Assembly (NCBI GenBank): GCA_910589415.1
Contig: OU342639.1
Span: 12,532,268 to 12,596,267, forward strand
DNA: 64,000 bases
Source: Malachius bipustulatus
Taxonomy: Eukaryota > Arthropoda > Insecta > Coleoptera > Melyridae
Direction: 5' to 3'
A program made the position numbers and the translations under genes. Of this stretch, positions 23,221-33,599 are shown in pieces. Positions within the stretch are counted from its first letter, which is position 1; each line of letters opens with the position of its first letter. The notes under the pieces were generated by a model. That model searched no databases. It had not been told where the DNA came from and saw nothing but the letters and a program-made list of their open reading frames with translations.

Positions 23221-24350
23221 TAAACTCGCCGGCGGCGCCTTTGATCTTTTAGAGTCAAGCCACACATCTGGCGGCCATTGTTCGGGTTATAGAATTCCAG
23301 ACCCGCATTCAAAATTAATGCAGTCACTTTGTGCAAGAGCGTACCAAAAATATATGTTTATATTATTATTTTATTATTAATAAAATAAAGGTTAACAGAT
23401 CCATAAAATTCACAAAATAATTAAATGACGGTATTACAGATGAAGGAACACTATAAATATGGCTTCGTCATAAATGCGCATGAATGAAGATAGAACCATT
23501 TCAAAGCCATAAAAGTAGAAAGTAACAGAAAAATTCACATAATAGCCTACCAGGCCGACCGCAGGTGGTTCTGGAACATTTTTAGATAGTTGTTATCTTT
23601 TTTTATTACTTTTTTTAAATTTTACTTTTTTTTAGTTATGTTTTAAATTTTTTATTAATTTTAAATAATTTGATTTTAATTTTTAGATATTACATTATAA
23701 AGGTTCCTCTTATAGGTACCAATACTTCGTAAGTATTTTCCTTTTCTTAGAAAATGATTGAATAAATCACTTGTTAAGATAAATTAAAAAAAAAACTCAA
23801 AATTTACAGGAACACGCAAAAAAAAATTATTATTAAAAAATATTATACCTATATACAATTTACAAACGTAAGTTTATACCTACCTAATTGAAGCCAAAAC
23901 TGAAACGAAAGTTTTTTCTTCACGTACGCTATAAAAGCGATACGACATACGAAATAAAAAATAAAATATTCTACATTGCGCTTATTATAAAAATTGTTTT
24001 AATAAACAATAAGTATAAATATATAACAATAAAACAATTTAAGACAAAAAAAAACCAATATAACAATATAAAATAATAAACGAAAAAACATAAAACAATA
24101 ACGCAACGTTTGAAGTTTATTATAAAACTCGCGGTTATAGAAGAGCGCCACTCCGCCACTGGTATTACAGGCAACCCGCCGCTGGTTCAACCCAAAGCAT
24201 GGCAGATCTCTGTGCGCCGAACAGATGCGCGATGCGCGAACTCGAACTCGGTTTTTTGTTTAAGTTTGGGCTTGGGTTCTGTTCTGTGATTACTGTGATT
24301 AGATTATTCTTTATTCTATTCTGTGGTCATAGCAAATCACTCGATCTATC
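23221..24350. repeat. Long dispersed repeat R, copy A (uninterrupted)
   Basis: This 1.1-kb block recurs in pieces at 25,372-25,510, about 29,975-30,089 and 31,481-32,310. Shared stretches include CATAAAATTCACAAAATAAT, GGCTTCGTCATAAAT and TAGCCTACCAGGCCGACC. It has no recognisable protein, and its nature (transposon or segmental duplication) is not clear. It gives the reference for working out what was inserted in copy B. Confidence 0.75.
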
Positions 24351-24715
24351 CGTATATCTCCAGCCAGCGTGCTGTCTTCACACCGGCAAATAATATACCT
24401 ACCAAGTATAAAAAAACTGGCGATATCCTTATCAGTTTTTGAGTCTTATTATGTACCTAGGTACTTCAGCCGAATAAGTAAAGTAGTGAAAGTGAATTGA
24501 ATGGACCGATAGTGAAGTTGAACTTGCAGTTATAAATGCACAGGAATGCTTTGAATATTAATAATAATCATTGAAGACAAAGAAGGGAGGCAGGAACAGG
24601 AAACGACTTAAGGTGAGTGTTCTGACTTGTTAAGTGTGAAAATGTTTCAATATTTTTTGGTAAAGTGCTCTATCGCGACGGTTTTGGTAATCCTGTTGTT
24701 TAGTCTTCCAAAACA

Positions 24716-24943
24716 CCCCTCACATGCCCATTCCACTTTTTCCACGTGCGTCTCGCGTCGCTCACAGCAGTCACAGCGTTGCTGCATTAAATACGGTCTT
24801 TGGCCAGGGTAGTTTTTTTTTTTTAATTTTAGGGACATTTAAAGGAAAAAAAACCTACCCTGACCAAAGACCTGATTTAATGCAGCAACTGCTGTGAGCG
24901 ACGCGAGACGCGCGTGGAAAAAGTGGAGTGGGCATGTGAGGGG
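24716..24943. repeat. Fold-back (palindromic) repeat containing family D motif
   Basis: The left arm starts CCCCTCACATGCCC and the right arm ends GGGCATGTGAGGGG; each arm is about 95 bases and pairs closely through TGCTGCATTAAAT-type sequence. The family D motif (CTACCCTGACCAAAGACCTG) is in the right arm, and its diverged complement is in the left arm. It is non-coding. Confidence 0.8.
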
Positions 24944-24953
24944 AGGGGACATT

Positions 24954-25349
24954 AGCGGCATGGATATAGGGCGAAATGGCTTATACTATCGGATAGCTCG
25001 TGTCTCTAGGAGTATCAAGGTACCATTGAATTTTTGCGCCGGCAAGTAATAGTCGAGAAAAAAGGCCTTAAAGTTTCATCCTTGCCCTAATACGTGTATT
25101 CGTACATATGCGTTCGAACGAACGGGAAGCACGCTCTCGATAGTCTCGATCGTCGTGTGTCCGACGGAGTGCCAGCTTCCTGTTCGAGCGCATCTGTACG
25201 AATATACGCGTATTAGGGCAAGGATGAAACTTTAAGGCCTTATTTCTCGACTATTACTTGCCGCCGCAAAAATTCAATGGTACCTTGATACTCCTAGAGA
25301 CACAAGCTATCCGATAGTATAAGCCATTTCGCCCTATACCCATGCCGCT
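24954..25349. mobile_element. Fold-back MITE with CATT target duplication
   Basis: Two arms of about 170 bases pair almost perfectly, starting AGCGGCATGGATATAGGGCG and running past GCCCTAATACG and ATACTCCTAGAGACAC in the complement. They meet around a roughly 45-base centre. CATT flanks both sides (24,950-24,953 and 25,350-25,353), consistent with a 4-bp duplication. It is non-coding. Confidence 0.8.
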
Positions 25350-25511
25350 CATTTCAATAATCACCGATCTTTTATTTGAGTCAAGCCAAGCCACACATCT
25401 AGCGTCTGGCGGTCATTGTTCCGGTTTAGAAGCCCAGACCCGCATTCAAAACTAATGCATAGTCACTTTGTGCAAGAGCGCACAGGAGCGTACTAAAAAT
25501 ATATGTTTATA

Positions 25512-26805
25512 CCGTGTGTCCCTGGATAGGTGAAACGACTCTTATACAGGGTGTCCGGTAAGTACCTCCTAATCTCTCGGGAGCATACAGGGGAGGTCAA
25601 AAAAAACCTAGTCTGTCATAAAAAAATTCCTAAAGTGTCCCCAAACGGAGATATGGAGCCCTAAAAGGGTGCCCCGCAATTTACTTTTTTGGCTCTAACT
25701 TTTGAACCGACCTGTATAATTGGATGGAATTTAAACACTTTATAGAGGCCACAGAGAGCCATCAGGCCATATTAAAGTCGATGTTTGACGTCGTCAGGGA
25801 AGTCAGGAACGGACATACCGTCATACTCGTTGAGTCAAAATTTTGACAGGTGTCACTTTACAGAGCTAAAAACTATTTTTTGAATAGTCTAATACTTCAT
25901 CTTTATAAAAGGTGCTCTTAATTTATTTCGGTAAAACTGACGGTTTTCGAGATAAATCGGTTTTTAGGTATATGCGAAACACTAAAAAGTTACTAATGCT
26001 AAACACAAACAGGTAAAAATCAGGTTCTTGTTGATAAACCTACCTACATAATGGATTGCTATTGACGGAACTTGACCAAAATTCGCATAAAAGTCGATTT
26101 ATCTTGAGAACCGCTAGTTTTATCGAAATAAATTAAGAGTACCTTTTGTGAAGATGAATGACCAGCGGATTAAAAAAATAAGTTTTCAGCTCTGTAAAAT
26201 GACACCAAAACTTTGACACAATGAGTGTGGTGTGGTAAGTCCGTTCCAGACTTCCTTTAGGACGTCAAACATCCACTCTGATATTGCTTAATGAGTTTTT
26301 ATGGCCTCTATAAAAAAATTAAAATTTCATCAAATTATACAGGTCGGTTCAAAAGTTAGAGCCAAAAAAGTAAATCTTAGGGTACCATTTTGGGGCTCTG
26401 TATCTCCGTTCAGGGGACACTTTAGGAATGTTTTTTTTTTATGACAGACTAGGTTTATTTTGACCTCCCCTGTATGCTCCCGAGAGATTAGGAGGTACTT
26501 ACCGGACATTCTGTATAAAAGACAATTTTTTTTTTTTAATTTAAATTTTTTGGGGTTCAGCCCTGCTTGACTAAAGAGTAATTTCTAAAAAAAAATTAGT
26601 TTTGAAAAATCAAGCATGCCTTGGAAATTTCCAAGAAATTGGTTTTTCTGTTGAGTAAAGTGCCTTTTATGTGGCAAATACGACAAAATGTTATTTGAAA
26701 AAGTTGTTAAGAATCAACATTTAGGTCCCTATACCAAATTTCAAAATCATAAGTCAACTTTTATTTTTTTCATTTACTTTATGTTTTATTTTACTTGTAC
26801 CAAAG
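25512..26805 (+). mobile_element. TA-flanked palindromic element E1, copy 1 (interrupted, right half lost)
   Basis: It begins CCGTGTGTCCCTGGATAGG after a TA. The first 33 bases (to 25,544) and 26,516-26,800 match the left half of the intact copy at 59,855-60,597. The gap is the E3 element. The right half is missing, replaced by a retrotransposon fragment starting near 26,805. It is non-coding. Confidence 0.75.
25545..26515. mobile_element. Palindromic MITE E3 inserted in E1
   Basis: Ends TACAGGGTGTCCGGTAAGTA and the complement (CTTACCGGACATTCTGTA) flank a 971-base near-perfect inverted repeat centred near 26,030. The TA dinucleotide is duplicated at the insertion, as shown by comparison with the intact E1 site GACTCTTATAAAAGAC at 59,887-59,902. 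It is non-coding and depends on a mariner-type transposase by inference. Confidence 0.85.
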
Positions 26806-27483
26806 AAAAAATTGGAAAACTTCAGGTACAGCAGAGTAAAGCAATGCGCATAATCTTAAACTGTAGCAGATATACTCCCATAAAGGAGATGCTCAATAAA
26901 TTGAGGTGGCTAACTGTCGAACAGATTATAGTAAGGGCTAACATGGAATTGATCTTTAAAATTGAACGGGGACAGCTGCCTGTGTATCTCCGTGTTTTTC
27001 TCCAAAAACGAGCGGATATGCACGGGTATAATATTAGAGCTGGTCATGAACTTAGTATTCGGTATGTTAGGACTGCCTCTCTGCAGAACAGCTTGTTTTA
27101 TGAGGGCGTGAGACTTTATAATGCTTTGCCTGAAAACATTAAAAACGTAGAGAATATTCGACTCTTTAGAGCGAAAGTAAACAGCTACTTGAGAGCAGAT
27201 AACATGTGATGGATAATTTAATGTATCTAGATGTAAGTTTTGTATACGGGTATACAGGGGATGGGAGGCTGTGTGCCTGTTGTGGGGTTAGGTGGGAGTA
27301 TTAGAGTAGTTTTCGAATGTAGATAGATATCGTATACCTATGGTATGATGTAGAATTGCCGGATGATATTGTGCTATAGTGACGGCAGGTATATTTTGTA
27401 TTTTATTTTTTGTTGTATTATTTTGTATGAGGGTTTTATAGGCAAGTCCTATTAATAAAATTATTATTATTATTATTATTATT
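26806..27483 (+). mobile_element. 5'-truncated non-LTR retrotransposon with ATT-repeat tail
   Basis: A reverse transcriptase C-terminal segment (26,809-27,209) is followed by 250 bases of 3' UTR and a terminal (ATT)n array at about 27,462-27,483. The simple-repeat tail and 5' truncation are typical of CR1/jockey-related insertions. Confidence 0.75.
26809..27209 (+). pseudogene. Reverse transcriptase C-terminal fragment
   Basis: The frame reads IGKLQVQQSKAMRIILNC, then SRYTPIKEMLNKLRWLTVEQ and finally SLQNSLFYEGVRLYNALPE before a TGA. This is the conserved thumb and C-terminal pattern of CR1/jockey-type ORF2 (QNKAxRIIL...L.WL...LYN.LP). The fingers and palm, including YxDD, are absent, so it has no activity. 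The upstream part of the same open frame belongs to element E1. Confidence 0.8.
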
Positions 27484-27537
27484 ACTATAGGTATGTTCTC
27501 CACCCCTATAATAGGTGCCATAGTGAAACTGTAGGAG
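27484..27537 (-). mobile_element. Terminal fragment of MITE F
   Basis: These 54 bases are the reverse complement of the left end of the intact MITE at 53,254-53,799 (GTGAAACTGTAGGAGCC at the inner side). Its terminal bases appear to resume after the Harbinger element as GATGTA near 28,690, so the Harbinger inserted into this MITE. Confidence 0.6.
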
Positions 27538-27773
27538 CCTCCAGTGGGCGTTCACAACGGCGCACCGCACATAGCACTGCACTTAGCATCGCACATAGCT
27601 CTGACCGCTCTAGGCTAATTAATACATACACTAAAATGCGGGTGTTCATAACCGCGCACAGCACATAGCATCGTGCATTGCATGTCCTAGCATGCAGGCG
27701 ATGGTACAAGGCTAGGTTAAATGAGCTTAGTATTTAGCATTGCCTTCACCTGCACGAGTCGAAAACAATAATA

Positions 27774-27935
27774 ATGAATAAAGAAAATTTAATTAGTTTA
27801 ATTTTTGCAAGAGAAGCAATTTGGAATAAACGCAACAAAGGGCATCACAACAGCTTACTATTAAGCAAATTATGTAAAGAAATTACACAGGAATGTGGAA
27901 TAACGAGTAAGAAAATCGAAAAACTTTACTTTTAA
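27774..27935 (+). pseudogene. Harbinger MADF/Myb-like protein, N-terminal fragment
   Basis: The ATG opens a 53-codon frame containing LIFAREAIWNKRNKGHHN, LLLSKLCKEI and TQECGI. This matches the start of MADF DNA-binding domains (L...R..LWD.....Y.N...L..LW..IA..LG). In Harbinger elements this accessory protein helps the nuclease bind the ends. The domain is cut off after its second helix by a stop. Confidence 0.65.
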
Positions 27936-27939
27936 TTTC

Positions 27940-28480
27940 TAGCAATTTAGCAGATATTTGACATTATCATGGATGTTGGCATAAATATCTTCTAAATACG
28001 TCTCTAATGAATTTAGCTTCACTATTTAGTCTTCCCCTTTGCACAGGATTTGGTGGTCGATGTTCGCAGTGTAGATGATTTTCTTCTAAATTATGTTCCA
28101 CACCTTCTTGGTCAATTATTGTGTCTGTAGAACACAAATAGCTTTAACAATTATGTCTGCAAGCTCCACATTTGTTGATATAGATTTGTCTAAAATTTCC
28201 CATTTTGCTCTTATTATCCCAAATGCATGTTCAACAGTTCTTCGTGCTCGTGACAGACGGATATTAAAATATTCACAAGTAGGAGTCAAATCTTGTTTGC
28301 TGTAGGGTTTTAATAAATTTCTCATCAATGTCAGTCATCAAATGATGATATTCTCCAAATTCAAGTCTCTTCCTATTTAAAGGATGAACAGACTCCTTTA
28401 TTGTACTTGTCCTTATTTGTAACAATCTAATAAGAGGAGTATCTAACAACAAAAGCTCTTCATCTGAAGAAGATTATTCA
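27940..28480 (-). pseudogene. Harbinger DDE nuclease, N- and C-terminal remnants fused
   Basis: Minus-strand frames give RKRLEFGEYHHLMTDI (N-terminal region of Harbinger nucleases). Only a short spacer separates this from YFNIRLSRARRTVEHAFGII and RAKWEIL, the conserved segment around and after the last catalytic Glu. The central region with the first catalytic Asp residues is deleted, and a frameshift follows VLQ near 28,116. The protein cannot be active. Confidence 0.75.
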
Positions 28481-28857
28481 GATATATTCGACATTATTGC
28501 AATTCTCTACACTTGCTTTATTACAGCTGAACTATATAAATTATAAGTTATAGGATGGTCGAGGGTGCGTGCGGTGCTCCAACGTGAACACACATGACCT
28601 AGCACTGACGCCATGCTAAGTGCGATACTATGTGCAATGCTAAGTGCAGTGCAATGTGCGGTGCGCCGTTGTGAACGCCCACTCAGATGTAAATAATGAC
28701 TGACCTTAAATTTTTATGCACTGTCCAATGGTATAGAAATATTTGTACTTTTTTTGTTTTTTTTTTATTCGGCAACGCGTGTTGTGGAGAAATCTATTTT
28801 GTGGAGAAAGATATTTTCAAATTTTTTATCACCTGTATAAATATTTTATCTATACAT

Positions 28858-29236
28858 GAAAAGTTAAAATAGGGACGGACATACAATCATGTAAGCCGTT
28901 TTTCTCTATCTTGAGCCGTTTTCGTTTTACAGGGCCTTGAACTTCGAAAAAGGCGATTTTCACTTGTTTATAACTCAAAAACTTCTGAATTCAAACACCA
29001 ACTGTAAAAGTCATCTTATTTTCTCGTCTCAGACAATCTAAAAATGCAATAACATAGGAGCATTCCGTTTAAAAAAAACATAACTTTGATATGCCACTCT
29101 CATATGGGACACTCTGTATACTCCAAAATAATTTTAAATTATGGCCATTGTGATCTTGTACTGGAATTTGCCATTTTTTTTTAATCCATCGTTTGACCTA
29201 CAGAGATCGCTTCGAATGAGCTGGGACACCTTGCTG
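28858..29236 (+). repeat. Dispersed repeat family C, copy 2
   Basis: It matches copies at 17,613-17,958 and 46,925-47,140, including CTATCTTGAGCCGTTTT, GATTTTCACTTGTTTATAAC and CAGACAATCTAAAAATGC. It ends directly before E2. It is non-coding. Confidence 0.65.
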
Positions 29237-29243
29237 TAATATA

Positions 29244-29914
29244 CCGTGTGTCCCCGGATCGACTTTAAAAGAGGAAAAACTTTTTTGTTTTTGATTTCTC
29301 AGAAAATTTCACTCTTCATGATCTGGCCTGTTTGATTTCAAATCCCCAAAACAAAAGTTTCTTTTTAGGTAACTCGAACGGTTCTTGAGATAATATAATT
29401 TTTCTTCAATAATTGCACTTAAATTTTTTTTCGTAATTTTTAGACGTAAGCTTGGTATGATGATTTCATTGAAAAACAACACTGCCAGCAGTTGTCAAAT
29501 CTAACAAATCAATAATTGAACTGCAAATTAATCTGCTGTATGCTATAATGTTGACTTTACAACAAAGAATTTATCTAATTCAATGTTACGGAACTGGGAA
29601 AGCACGCATTGAAATCTGTGCAGAAAAAGGAGGAGCATTATTCGAATAGAAAATTAATAGTTGTCCTTTCTGAGAATTTCATTTCATGTTACGATTATTT
29701 GAATTTCTTCAGAAAAAATTAAATTACATATGAAAAAAATTCCAATTATTAAAGAAAAATTATATTATCTCAAGAACCGCTCGAGTTATCTAAAAAGTAA
29801 ATTTTGTTTTGGGGATTTGAAATCAAGCAGGCCAGATCATGAAGAGTGAAATTTTCTGAGAAATCAAAAACAAAAAAGTTTTTCCTCTTTTAAAGTCGAT
29901 CCGGGGACACACGG
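29244..29914. mobile_element. TA-flanked palindromic element E2
   Basis: Ends CCGTGTGTCCCCGGATCGAC and the exact complement bound a 671-base palindrome; arms pair through AGATCATGAAGAGTG-type sequence. TA lies on both sides. The terminal 16 bases are shared with E1, but the core differs. Confidence 0.85.
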
Positions 29915-30089
29915 TAGATGTTTTCAAAAACATCTATTATGTGTATCAGTTTATTATTATTACAACAGTAGTAGTGATAGTGATAGCTAGTAACAAAATA
30001 AAGGTTAACAGAACCATAAAATTCACAAAATAATTAAATGACGGTATTTACAGATGAAGGAACACTATAAATATGGCTTCGTCATAAAT

Positions 30090-31480
30090 ACTGGCGTGAA
30101 AACAGCTGCTAAAAAGATAGCTGACAATTTTTGAACGCACTGTATGAACTTATACATTGAAATATTATCTGATAGCTACTGATTTGTGTTGTTTACTTCA
30201 AGCAACTTATTTACGTCGAAGTAAACAATAAATAATGCCTTACAGCAAATTATTGAGACTGAGTTTTTCGATTTGGACATGCGAAATTATCACACCTACT
30301 TCTTTTAAAAACCTCCTCTAGAAATTAGGTACTAATATGTAGATTCCAATTTTTTCAGGAAAATCATAAATCGAATAACTCGATTTGCCAAAATACTTTG
30401 TATCATGTCAAACATCCCCATAAAAATGAAAAAAAAAACTATTTTCCAAAACAGAAAAATTTTGAAAAAATTACAGAAGATCGCCAGAACCGGAATCTAC
30501 GAGAGAGGTACATCAAAAAAGATTTCTTGCAAACAACTACAGGGGCGGGTACTTTGAATCATGTCAAATCATAAAAATGGGGATGTTTGACATGATTCAA
30601 AATACCCGCCCCTGTATTGTTCGCAAGAAATCATTTTTGTGTACCTTGTAGGTACCGGCCGTGGTGATCTTCCTTAATTTTTTCAAAATTTTTCTATTTT
30701 GGCATTTCGTTTTTTTTAATTTTTCATTTTTATAGGGATGTTTGACATGATTTAAAGTACCCGCCCCTGTAGTTGTTTGCAAGAAATCATTTCCGGTGTA
30801 CCTCGTAGGTACCGGTTCTGGTGATCTTCCGTAATTTTTTCAAAATTTTTCTATTTTGGCAAATAGTTTCTTTTTAATTTTTCATTTTTATGGGGATGTG
30901 TGACATGATACAAAGTACCCGCCCCTGTAGTTGTTTGCAAGAAATCATTTTTGGGTTGTACCTTGTTGGTACCGGTTCTGGTACTGCTCTGTATTTTTTT
31001 TCAAAATTTTCCAATTTTGGCAAATCGAGTTATTCGATTTATGATTTTCCTGAAAAAATTGGAATCTACATATTAGTACCTAATTTCTAGAGGAGGTTTT
31101 TAAAAGAAGTAGGTGTGATAATTTCGCATGTCCTTATTAATAATAATAATAATAATAACCTTTATTGCCCAACAGATGGTAACATCCAATAACAGGACAA
31201 TGTTACAATTAAAGTACATACACACAGAAACAACCAAAATCTATATCAATTCCAAACTTAATTTAAGGATTTAAAGATTTAAATTGAAAAGACTTATTGA
31301 AAAACTCAAACTCAATAATTTGCTGTAAGGCATTATTTATCATTTACTTCGATGTAAATAAGTTGCTTGAAATAAATAACACAAATCAGTAGCTATCAGA
31401 TAATATTTCAAAGTATAAAAGTACATACAGTGCGTTCAAAAATTGTCAACTATCTTTTTAGCAGCTGTTTTCACGCCAGT
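30090..31480. mobile_element. Large fold-back element with 9-bp target duplication (Mutator-like by inference)
   Basis: Arms of more than 300 bases start ACTGGCGTGAAAACAGCTGC on each side. GTCATAAAT is perfectly duplicated (30,081-30,089 and 31,481-31,489), and copy A of the host repeat has this site once. The centre carries about three tandem units of roughly 156 bases, plus an inverted unit, each with GGGATGTTTGACATGAT and ACCCGCCCCTGTAG. There is no coding capacity. A 9-bp duplication with long arms suggests Mutator-type mobilisation. Confidence 0.85.
31132..31294 (-). mobile_element. Short non-LTR 3' tail inserted in the fold-back right arm
   Basis: The left arm of the fold-back element is continuous where the right arm is interrupted by about 160 bases starting with (TTA)n followed by ACCTTTATTGCCCAACAGAT. 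A simple-repeat end and short length indicate a strongly 5'-truncated LINE in minus orientation. Confidence 0.55.
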
Positions 31481-32399
31481 GTCATAAATGCGCATATTAT
31501 AATAATTCAGATAGAACCATTTCAAAGCCAGAAAAGTAGAAAGTAACAGAAAAATTCACATATAGCCTACCAGGCCGACCAGTGGTTCTGGAACATTTTT
31601 AGATATGTAGTTGTTATTTTGTTTTATTACTTTTTAGATTTTACTTTTTTTTTAGTTATTTTTTCAATTAATTTTAAATAATTTGATTTTAATTTTTAGA
31701 TATTACATTATAAAGGTTCCTTTTATAGGTACCAATACTTCTTAAGTATTTTCCTTTTTTTTTAGAAAATGATTGAATAAATCACTTGTTAAGATAAATT
31801 AAAAAAAAAACTCAAAATTTACAGGAACACGCAAAAAAAATTATTATTAAAAAATATTATAATACCTATATACAATTTACAAACGTAAGTTTATACCACC
31901 TAATTGAAGCCAAAACTGAAACGAAAGTTTTTTCTTCACGTACGCTATAAAAGCGATACGACATATCCGAAATAAAAAATAAAATATTCTACATTGCGCT
32001 TATTATAAAAATTTTTAAGTTTTAATATATAACAATAAAACAATAACAATATAAAATAATAAACGAAAAAACATAAAACAATATACATATGTTATAGAAT
32101 AGCGCCCCTCCGCCACTGGTACTACAGGCAACGAGCGATAGAGTAACTGACTCCGTTGCCCGTTGCCCTCCGCCGCTGAGCTCAACCCAATTCATGGCGG
32201 ATCTGCCGAGCAGGTGCGCGTACTCGGTTTTTTAATTGAAGTTTGGGTTCTGATTATTCTATTCTCTAATCTAATAAACCTAACACAGTTTGTGTTTGTG
32301 ACCAGTAAACAAAGACGAACCAGATAAAGCAGTTTAAATAATATAAATGGGTTAATCTTAATCCTATATAGAAGTGGTTATTACATGAGATTAGGGAAA

Positions 32400-32990
32400 T
32401 AATACGCATGCCTCGTGAACAGCTGATGGTCATGTAGTGTTGCATTATTGGTATTTACCAATAGGTAACAGATGGGAATATGATGAAGTTAATAAGACAT
32501 TCTATTACAAGTTTATTGATTAGATATGAAGTGCAAGTGCAAGTAATTTTAAACTGTTAATTGTACTAATAAGTACTACGATATAATTGCCGATTTTCAC
32601 TGAATATGTCGCTTAAATAAAAATCTATTTTTAAATAAATAACATGTGTTTCAGTAGTTTTTCGCCCAGATAACGTAATATTTTGTTTCGTTCATTGAAT
32701 TATTATTGAAAATACTTCAAATACACCGTCAGATTCAGAAATAATTATTCACTTTGTTGTGATAAATTTCAATCTGACAACGTTCATTTCAACGGTTGGG
32801 ACAGTGTTGTCAATACTAACGGCGTTAAAGTTCTGTGGCTAAAACGCAATTTGAGGCAGTTTTTTAGGAAACCTTGGCTCTTATTATTTCGTGTTATTTA
32901 TTTAAAAATGTGGTAATCTAAGTATAGGGACCTGCTGGCTCGTACGCCTCAGGTCATTGGTTTTTTCCTGAAATTTCAAGTAAGTAGATT
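32400..32990 (+). repeat. Repeat G, left copy beside Copia-1
   Basis: It matches the reverse complement of 46,440-46,790 in blocks: GATGAAGTTAATAAGA, TTACAAGTTTATT, AAACTGTTAATTGTACTAAT and TATAGGGACCTG. The two copies face each other across Copia-1. It is non-coding. Confidence 0.6.
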
Positions 32991-33007
32991 ATTTTAAGAA
33001 AAATAAA

Positions 33008-33282
33008 GGATTTGTGTTGCTTCTAAAATGTTTATTTAATAAAACTGTAAATAACAGGTAACTCTAACTTAAAGAAAAATGGTAAATACTCTAATAGACG
33101 CAAATGCGGGCATACGTGATGCGCTAATGCTTCGAATGAATTCAACTGACTAGCCTCGGCTAGGTATAATAATTATTACATCATATTGTGTAATACACGC
33201 ATGGGATTCACATCACATCATCCTGCACGCGAGCCTGCACGGATACCCCCACTTGCTAATGTGAGCGAAGTTATTTCTCACA
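33008..33282 (-). repeat. Copia-1 3' LTR
   Basis: 275 bases that match 45,249-45,510; the right boundary is set by the adjoining polypurine tract, the left by loss of similarity at GGATTTG. It has an extra GCGAGCCTGCAC-type duplication relative to the other LTR. Confidence 0.85.
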
Positions 33283-33294
33283 CTCCCTCCCTTC
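33283..33294 (-). other. Copia-1 polypurine tract
   Basis: Read on the minus strand, GAAGGGAGGGAG lies immediately before the 3' LTR, the position and composition expected of the plus-strand primer. Confidence 0.75.
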
Positions 33295-33599
33295 GCTTAC
33301 ATACTCTAACATGAAAAACAAATAAGTTCGTTCAACTTGGATAAAACATATATAAGCGTATACATAAAACTCAAAGAAAATTTTCTGAATAATGGAACAT
33401 AAATCCTGTCGAGGACTGGATTTAAAATAACTGATTTTAAAATGAGTTACGCACAAACGCTGAATACGCAGAAAATCAGTTAGAATTGAATCTGCATGAA
33501 ATGAAATCTTTGACACTATTTGACGTGTATTTAATTAAGTTATTGTTTTGTTTCCTGCTCAATTTACTGTCAAAGGTCAGCCATCTTGTTAAAATTTAC

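Larger units (their letters stand above)
27539..28688. mobile_element. Internally deleted PIF/Harbinger element
   Basis: Terminal inverted repeats of about 50 bases begin GTGGGCGTTCACAACGGCGC on both sides and continue with imperfect GCACATAGCACTGCACTTAG-type repeats. A MADF-like gene start lies on the plus strand and nuclease remnants on the minus strand, the two-gene layout of Harbingers. The flanks are TCCA and TCA, consistent with a 3-bp TCA duplication with one added base. Confidence 0.85.
25372..32310. repeat. Long repeat R, copy B, split by nested insertions
   Basis: Relative to copy A (23,221-24,350), the sequence matches at 25,372-25,510, resumes near 29,975, breaks at 30,089 and resumes at 31,481. 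The first gap begins at a TA and holds 25,512-29,914 (several elements). The second gap is exactly the fold-back element at 30,090-31,480. Confidence 0.75.

Noticed and set aside
24954..25349. microRNA precursor
   Set aside because: The arms are about 170 bases with near-perfect pairing and a flanking duplication, which fits a fold-back transposon better than a miRNA hairpin.
33271..33516. 81-residue minus-strand frame as the lost Copia-1 RNase H end
   Set aside because: It shows no DGLTKPL-like or other RNase H motif and overlaps the LTR border.
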